Shown: positions 13,942-17,455 of the stretch, one piece after another
Layout: every line of letters starts with the position of its first letter
Numbering within the stretch: the first letter of the stretch is position 1
Assembly: GCA_937942965.1 (NCBI GenBank)
Contig: CALDGN010000279.1
Location: 1 to 17,455, forward strand
DNA: 17,455 nucleotides
Source of the DNA: an uncultured Acidimicrobiales bacterium
GTDB lineage: Bacteria > Actinomycetota > Acidimicrobiia > Acidimicrobiales > UBA10347
Direction of reading: 5' to 3'
Notes under the pieces: model-generated
Databases searched by the model: none
What the model was told of the DNA's origin: nothing
The model's input: only the letters and a program-made list of their open reading frames with translations
Program-made: the position numbers and the translations under genes

Positions 13942-13990
13942 GGGGTCGCACCTAAGACCGCTTCATGGGGTCGCACCTAAGACCGCTTCA
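13942..13990. repeat. Perfect 24-bp tandem repeat
   Basis: Two identical 24-bp units lie at 13942-13965 and 13967-13990, separated by one T (period 25 bp). Each unit begins GGGGTCGCACC and ends AAGACCGCTTCA, and contains the inverted repeat GGTC-N8-GACC. It lies between the rplI terminator and the DnaA-box cluster. It is not coding and not a CRISPR array. A replication or regulatory iteron or a dispersed repeat are possibilities. Confidence 0.85.
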
Positions 13991-14065
13991 CTGCATGGCG
14001 TCGTGCGGGGCTGTCACACCCCTCTGGCACCATGATCCGGGTGGTCCCCGAGTATCCCTGGCCCG

Positions 14066-14192
14066 TCATCCACAATGGGCAGAAGTTATCCAGAGGGTGA
14101 GCCATGTTTTCCCCAGCTTTGACCGTGCATTTTTCGGCGGAACTCCACAGATTTGGCCGCGAAATCCCCACGAATCCACACCCTTATCCTCT
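14066..14192 (+). promoter_or_regulatory. Cluster of DnaA-box-like sequences upstream of dnaB
   Basis: Against the DnaA box TTATCCACA, two 8-of-9 matches occur: TCATCCACA (14066-14074) and TTATCCAGA (14086-14094), exactly 20 bp apart. Three 7-of-9 matches follow: TTTTCCCCA (14107-14115), GAATCCACA (14172-14180) and TTATCCTCT (14184-14192). All lie on the same strand, in a locally AT-richer stretch. The last overlaps a possible -10, TATCCT (14185-14190), for dnaB. This suggests DnaA control of dnaB transcription, a DnaA-titration site or a replication-origin element. Confidence 0.55.
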
Positions 14193-14228
14193 GGCGTCAG
14201 GGCACCGCCTGAGCGAAGCTGACAGCGC

Positions 14229-15587
14229 ATGAATCAGCCTGCCGCCGTTGCCGCGCCCACGCTTCCGGGCCGGGTTCCGCCCCACAACATCGAGGCCGAG
14301 GCGTCCTTGCTGGGCGCCATGCTGCTGACGACAGATGCGATCGTTGATGCCTCGCAGATTGTCGAGGGCGCAAACTTCTACAAGCCGGTGCACCAATCGA
14401 TCTTCGAGGCGATTCGCACGTTGTACGAGCGTGGCGAAGCGGTCGATGTCGTGACCGTCGCCGACGAACTGGCCCGCGATGGCGTTGACGCGTCGGTCGC
14501 TGGCACCGGTGCGCTCATGGCCCTGTCGGCGGGCACGCCCGCAGCAACCAACGCGGCGCACTACGCCCGCATCGTCTACGACCACGCAGTGCTGCGCAAG
14601 CTGATCACGACCGCCCACGACATCGCCGAGATCGGCTACGCCCAACCCGACGATGTCACCAAGGCCGTCGACGAAGCCGAGACGCTCGTCTTCAATGTCG
14701 CCCAAGGGCGAGTCTCTGACTCGATGGCGTACATGCATGACCTGCTTGGCGAAACGCTTGACGACATCGAAGCGCTTTACGATCGCGGCGATGCCATCAC
14801 GGGCACGCCTACCGGCTTCGTTGATCTCGACCGCCTCACGGCCGGCCTCCAGCCGTCCAACTTGATCATTGTCGGCGCTCGTCCCGCTATGGGTAAGACG
14901 AGTTTCGCGCTCGGTATGGTCGCCCACGCGGCGATGGTCGAGCAGCGTCCGGTGCTGCTGTTCTCACTCGAAATGAGCAAGCTCGAGCTCTCCAAGCGTC
15001 TGCTGTGCTCCGAGGCCAAGGTCGATGCGACGAGCATCCGCAATGGCCGCCTCAAGGACGATGACTGGACCAAGCTGGCCCAGGCCATGGGTCGGCTGGG
15101 CGATGCGCAGCTCTGGATCGATGATGACCCGAACATCACCGTCATGGATATCCGCGCCAAGGCACGCCGCCTCAAGAGCAAGGTTGGGGACATCGGCATG
15201 GTGGTCATCGACTACCTCCAGCTGATGACCGGTCGAGGTTCCGCCGAGAACCGTCAGGTCGAAGTGTCCGAGATCAGCCGTGGTCTCAAGATCCTCGCCC
15301 GTGAGCTCGAGTGCCCCGTGATTGCGCTCTCGCAGCTCTCTCGTGGCTTGGAACAGCGAACCGACAAGCGTCCGATGCTGGCCGACCTGCGTGAGTCTGG
15401 CGCCATCGAGCAAGACGCCGACGTCGTCATGTTCTTGTACCGCGATGACGTGTACAACCCGGACTCTGCAGACATGGGTCAGGCCGAGGTCATCATCGCC
15501 AAGCACCGTGCTGGCCCAACTGGCGTCGTGCGTCTCGCGTGGCTGCCGCACTACACCCGCTTCGCCAACATGGCCCGCAACAACTAG
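14229..15587 (+). CDS. dnaB: Replicative DNA helicase DnaB
   Basis: DnaB is the hexameric ATP-driven helicase that unwinds DNA at the replication fork. The 452-aa product has the N-terminal domain (PPHNIEAEASLLGAMLL, 17-33), a linker, and a RecA-like helicase domain beginning TGTPTGFVDLDRLTAGLQP. Motifs are complete: Walker A GARPAMGKTS (216-225), catalytic Glu in FSLEMS (E248), Walker B VVIDYLQLM (325-333), sensor ALSQLSRG with Q369, and the arginine-finger region KHRAGPTG (R427). There is no intein, unlike some actinobacterial DnaB proteins. The ATG has no obvious ribosome-binding site. The upstream DnaA-box cluster suggests replication-linked control. Confidence 0.97.
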   Translation: MNQPAAVAAPTLPGRVPPHNIEAEASLLGAMLLTTDAIVDASQIVEGANFYKPVHQSIFEAIRTLYERGEAVDVVTVADELARDGVDASVAGTGALMALSAGTPAATNAAHYARIVYDHAVLRKLITTAHDIAEIGYAQPDDVTKAVDEAETLVFNVAQGRVSDSMAYMHDLLGETLDDIEALYDRGDAITGTPTGFVDLDRLTAGLQPSNLIIVGARPAMGKTSFALGMVAHAAMVEQRPVLLFSLEMSKLELSKRLLCSEAKVDATSIRNGRLKDDDWTKLAQAMGRLGDAQLWIDDDPNITVMDIRAKARRLKSKVGDIGMVVIDYLQLMTGRGSAENRQVEVSEISRGLKILARELECPVIALSQLSRGLEQRTDKRPMLADLRESGAIEQDADVVMFLYRDDVYNPDSADMGQAEVIIAKHRAGPTGVVRLAWLPHYTRFANMARNN

Positions 15588-15588
15588 C

Positions 15589-15602
15589 GAGCCATTTGGC
15601 TC
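15589..15602 (+). terminator. Short hairpin after dnaB
   Basis: GAGCC (15589-15593) pairs with GGCTC (15598-15602) around ATTT, immediately after the dnaB stop codon. The stem is only 5 bp and no T-tract follows, so termination is uncertain. Confidence 0.3.
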
Positions 15603-15638
15603 TGCAAAGTGGGATCAAACGGATCTCCCGGTGGCTCG

Positions 15639-15775
15639 TTGAACACGCTCCAGGTCGATCTGACGGCCGACATTGAGTCAGCTGTGCGGGACCTCATCGC
15701 TAGCTTGGAGCGCCTTGGGCAACTGCACGCGTCTGGCGTCGCCGCGATCATCACCAGCCCGCTCAGCGGTGCGGC
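15639..15775 (+). pseudogene. Probable N-terminal part of a frameshifted hypothetical gene
   Basis: From TTG 15639 the frame encodes a sensible amphipathic segment: LNTLQVDLTADIESAVRDLIASLERLGQLHASGVAAIITSPLSGAAW. It then turns abruptly into Arg/Ser-rich nonsense until a stop at 15929. The plausible continuation (VVLRYSTDFATIPAEFVDFDQVEL) lies in the -1 frame from about 15776. Reading both as one protein requires loss of one base near 15760-15780, by mutation or sequencing error. I see no slippery heptamer that would support programmed frameshifting. The function is unknown. Confidence 0.45.
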
Positions 15776-16111
15776 GTGGTCCTTCGGTACTCGACGGACT
15801 TCGCGACGATCCCAGCGGAGTTCGTCGACTTCGACCAGGTCGAGCTCGCAGGATCACTCACCGATCACCGGATTGATTCGGATGTGGACCTGGTGGAGGT
15901 TCGCGTTGGCGAAGATGACGTCAGGCTGATCGAAGTGAGCGACGAAGCGTTTGCTGCGCCGTACCTGGATTTTCTCGTGTCACTCTTTGCCGGCAGTGCG
16001 GTAAGGACGTTCTGTCTGGATCTCGTGCGAGCCGACGAAGCGGTTCTCACGCTCTTCTTTGATCACGACGGTGAGCCCCGGCGGCAGCTCATTCTCACTC
16101 GTACGCCCTGA
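15776..16111 (+). CDS. Hypothetical protein (C-terminal part of a probably frameshifted gene)
   Basis: I do not recognise this family. The 111-aa reading from GTG 15776 is acidic and looks like a soluble alpha/beta or beta-sheet protein: FATIPAEFVDFDQVELAGSL, DVDLVEVRVGEDDVRLIEV, YLDFLVSLFAGSAVRTFCLDLVRADEAVLTLFFDHDGEPRRQLILTRTP. There is no ribosome-binding site before the GTG, and a coherent helical segment precedes it in another frame. It is therefore more likely the C-terminal part of a protein of about 157 aa than a complete gene. Its acidic, low-Arg/Ser composition separates it from the shadow frames here. A GCTAGC-gta-GCTAGC inverted repeat (16119-16133) lies 8 bp after the stop. Confidence 0.6.
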   Translation: MVLRYSTDFATIPAEFVDFDQVELAGSLTDHRIDSDVDLVEVRVGEDDVRLIEVSDEAFAAPYLDFLVSLFAGSAVRTFCLDLVRADEAVLTLFFDHDGEPRRQLILTRTP

Positions 16112-16147
16112 CTCGTTGGCTAGCGTAGCTAGCGGTCCAAGAGAGCT

Positions 16148-16429
16148 CTAGGGGAGGTCGACGACGATCGCTGCGTCGGCGGAGAACTCGACGGAGATTT
16201 CGACGGGGTCTTCGTCGGCGGTTACGAGACTGGCGATTGCCCAGATCGCGGCGATGGTGCCGAACAGGATCATGACCAGCGAGCGGCCGAGTGGTGGTCG
16301 TTCGAGCACGGTGTCGTCATCGGCATCGAGCGGCGTGCGTGGCCGAACCAGGGCAAGCAGGTTGCCCACTGCTAGTGCGCCGCCAATGGCAAGGACCAGG
16401 AGCGCAAGCAGATTCTCACCGAAGATCAT
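16148..16429 (-). CDS. Small hypothetical two-TM membrane protein
   Basis: I do not recognise this 93-aa family. Hydrophobic segments at about residues 5-28 and 49-69 predict two transmembrane helices. They are separated by a hydrophilic, Pro/Asp-rich loop (RPRTPLDADDDTVLERPPLGR). The tail is acidic and ends AAIVVDLP. The frame is open upstream to 16555, but ATG 16429 is chosen because GGAGGA stands 6 nt before it on the minus strand and the extra N-terminus is Arg-rich and unlike a protein. A TACGCT box at 16477-16482 (minus strand) could be its -10. It is convergent with the frameshifted hypothetical gene and lies far downstream of the LAHTG gene on the same strand. Confidence 0.7.
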   Translation of the reverse strand: MIFGENLLALLVLAIGGALAVGNLLALVRPRTPLDADDDTVLERPPLGRSLVMILFGTIAAIWAIASLVTADEDPVEISVEFSADAAIVVDLP

Positions 16430-16859
16430 GGATGCTCCTCCGAAAGGGGCCTGCAAGGCGTCGTGACGGCGACGCCAGCGTAGCGATGCGAAACCCAGTG
16501 CACCCGTACCCTCATGGCCTTCGCGGCCTGTTGTCCCCGATATGGGGTGTGACATCCTTCACGCGGGCTCATGAATCGGGTTCGCGCCGCCGAAGGAGTA
16601 ACACAGACCGAGGAGCATCTGCTGCTGGTGTGCTTTATCTCAAGCATCGCCACAAATCGCCTTCCCCCGGCGTCATCGGCGGCAGGTGTCTCCTCGGCAA
16701 AAGATCACCAGCCGTACTCACTGGCGCCGATCCGGCAGCGTGGTCGACAGCGTGACAACGCCTGCTTCTCTGTGCAGTTCACCCGCTGGCAGCGGGCAAT
16801 GTGCACACATTTCTTTCTCTCCGCTCTGGAGTGCGGCGACTGGGAGTGAAACCACGAAT

Positions 16860-16888
16860 GCCCTGGCGAGCGTGGTGCTCACCAGGGC
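16860..16888 (-). terminator. 12-bp hairpin in the gene-free region
   Basis: Arms 16860-16871 and 16877-16888 pair over 12 bp around a 5-nt loop; the single non-Watson-Crick position is a G-U pair when read on the minus strand. Neither side has a real T-tract. It is a stable RNA element of unknown role, perhaps the 3' end of a small RNA or a secondary terminator. Confidence 0.4.
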
Positions 16889-16952
16889 GTGTTCGTAGTG
16901 GAGGTCCTCGATGGTCGATTCAGCAGGGCTGACTCGAAGAGGGCCAAAACAG

Positions 16953-16998
16953 CAAGAAACCCTCGTTGGTGACCGTCGTCACCGCAGAGGGTTTCTTG
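16953..16998 (-). terminator. Nested-hairpin intrinsic terminator downstream of the LAHTG gene
   Basis: The outer arms CAAGAAACCCTC (16953-16964) and GAGGGTTTCTTG (16987-16998) are perfectly complementary over 12 bp. Between them an inner stem GGTGAC (16968-16973) / GTCACC (16978-16983) forms on a 4-nt loop. On the minus strand the stem is followed by CTG and TTTT, as expected for termination of the gene ending at 17036. On the plus strand there is no T-tract. Confidence 0.8.
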
Positions 16999-17035
16999 AA
17001 GATCGACGTAATCGAGTTACGTCATGCGCACACGC

Positions 17036-17419
17036 TCAGTCGAGCGCACCTTGGAAGAACTTGCGACGGCTGCCGAGTGCAACGGCGCCGAAGGCGATCA
17101 TGCCGGTACCGACGTAAGCGATAACGGTGCTTTCGCTACCGGTGTGGGCGAGAGCCGCACCAGCGTCGCCGCCACCCGTGCCACCGCTAGCAGCGCCAGC
17201 GACAACGTTGAGGCTACCCCAGCCGTAAGGGCCGGTTGGAGCTGCGGGCATGTTGGTGAATGGACCACCGTAAGCGACTGCGTCAGCGCAGGAAGCGCTG
17301 CCCGCAGGGCTCTGGAAGTAGTACCCACCACAGTTGGTGTTGGCGCCGGCGTTCAGCGACAGAACACCGACCAGGATCATGGCGACTGCGGTAGCAGCTG
17401 CCAGCATCTTACGAATCAT
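17036..17419 (-). CDS. Small cell-wall-anchored protein with a class E sortase signal (LAHTG)
   Basis: The 127-aa protein has an N-terminal signal peptide (MIRKMLAAATAVAMILVGVLSLNAGA). A short mature region carries two Cys (C30, C44) and is rich in Gly, Ala and Tyr, and a low-complexity GGTGGGDAG linker follows. The C-terminal sorting signal is LAHTG (90-94), then a hydrophobic helix (VIAYVGTGMIAFGAVAL) and the basic tail GSRRKF. LAxTG is the motif used by class E sortases of high-GC actinobacteria, so the protein is predicted to be linked to the cell wall. No sortase gene is in the window. The ATG at 17419 follows GGGAGGAACC on the minus strand. A strong terminator lies 37 bp downstream, so it is probably monocistronic. 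It is too short for a large adhesin; a structural or pilin-like coat component is one idea. Confidence 0.82.
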   Translation of the reverse strand: MIRKMLAAATAVAMILVGVLSLNAGANTNCGGYYFQSPAGSASCADAVAYGGPFTNMPAAPTGPYGWGSLNVVAGAASGGTGGGDAGAALAHTGSESTVIAYVGTGMIAFGAVALGSRRKFFQGALD

Positions 17420-17434
17420 TATTGGTTCCTCCCG

Positions 17435-17451
17435 AGAGCCGATATGGCTCT
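17435..17451 (-). promoter_or_regulatory. Hairpin just upstream of the LAHTG gene ribosome-binding site
   Basis: AGAGCC (17435-17440) pairs with GGCTCT (17446-17451) around GATAT, directly upstream of the ribosome-binding site on the minus strand. It may stabilise or regulate the mRNA leader. The window ends 4 bp further on, so the promoter is not visible. Confidence 0.4.
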
Positions 17452-17455
17452 TCGT

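Larger units (their letters stand above)
16430..17035. other. 606-bp gene-free region rich in inverted repeats
   Basis: No credible gene: the longest frames (such as 16571-16849, plus) have no start signal and odd composition. The region holds inverted repeats at 16535-16547 (CCCC-GATAT-GGGG), 16782-16796 (CCCGCT-GGC-AGCGGG), 16860-16888 (12-bp stem), 16953-16998 (nested terminator) and 17005-17023 (GACGTAA-TCGAG-TTACGTC). It could hold a small RNA or a long leader for the two-TM gene. I recognise no Rfam-type family with confidence. Confidence 0.5.

Noticed and set aside
13942..13990. Tandem repeat as a CRISPR array
   Set aside because: There are only two units with a 1-bp spacer and no cas genes.
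14229..15587. Intein in dnaB
   Set aside because: The protein is 452 aa with all helicase motifs at normal spacing, so no insertion is present.
16119..16133. GCTAGC-gta-GCTAGC repeat as a terminator
   Set aside because: The stem is only 6 bp with no T-tract. Each half is itself a palindrome, so pairing is ambiguous.
16620..16720. B12-box-like string (GCCGAGGAGACACCTGCC, minus strand) suggesting a cobalamin riboswitch
   Set aside because: The other conserved blocks (GGUG-AA-CC, CCACUG) are absent or in the wrong order, a GGGAAGG-like string comes after instead of before the box, and no B12-related gene follows.
16571..16849. 92-aa plus-strand open frame in the gene-free region
   Set aside because: It has no ribosome-binding site or -10 box, mixed low-complexity composition, and is crossed by inverted repeats.

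Overview
This 17.4 kb window is a GC-rich bacterial chromosome segment, most probably from a high-GC actinobacterium. The Acidimicrobiia are my best guess, but that is inference. Supporting signs are a DUF5318 zinc-ribbon protein, a sortase-E-type LAxTG surface protein, a Cys-less bS18, and several genes that appear to start leaderless, 6-7 nt after a TAnnnT -10 box. I see no tRNA, rRNA, CRISPR array, transposase or prophage gene.

Layout. (1) 1-1271: a minus-strand BMP-type ABC transporter lipoprotein, with an 18-bp direct repeat around its 3' end. (2) 1528-7136: a PAS/GAF-like/GGDEF diguanylate cyclase, a four-TM protein, a convergent GNAT acetyltransferase, a histone-deacetylase/AcuC-family hydrolase followed after 3 nt by a CCA-adding-type nucleotidyltransferase, and the DUF5318 protein. 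(3) 7140-10998: a three-gene cassette with an inverted-repeat-rich upstream region. It encodes a four-TM membrane protein, a small exported protein (217 aa) and a large exported DUF2341 protein (809 aa). The two exported proteins share their mature N-terminus (A-x-I-x-x-Q-N-x-M-E at the same residue numbers). A strong terminator-like hairpin with a T-tract lies inside the first codons of the large gene. This is the best candidate for an undescribed cell-surface system. (4) 11133-15587: panB, then the classic rpsF-ssb-rpsR-rplI block with a structured leader and a strong terminator, then dnaB. Between rplI and dnaB lie a 24-bp tandem repeat and a cluster of same-strand DnaA-box-like sequences. 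(5) 15588-17455: an apparently frameshifted hypothetical gene, a small two-TM protein, about 600 bp of gene-free DNA rich in inverted repeats, a nested-hairpin terminator, and a small LAHTG cell-wall protein, the last three on the minus strand.

How the genes fit together. The replication/translation block is conserved housekeeping. The accessory interest lies in the exported-protein cassette, the regulatory elements (leaderless promoters, GGTGAC/GTCACC palindromes, DnaA boxes, attenuator-like hairpin) and the LAxTG protein, which needs a class E sortase encoded elsewhere. All protein assignments come from reading motifs by eye, with no database search.
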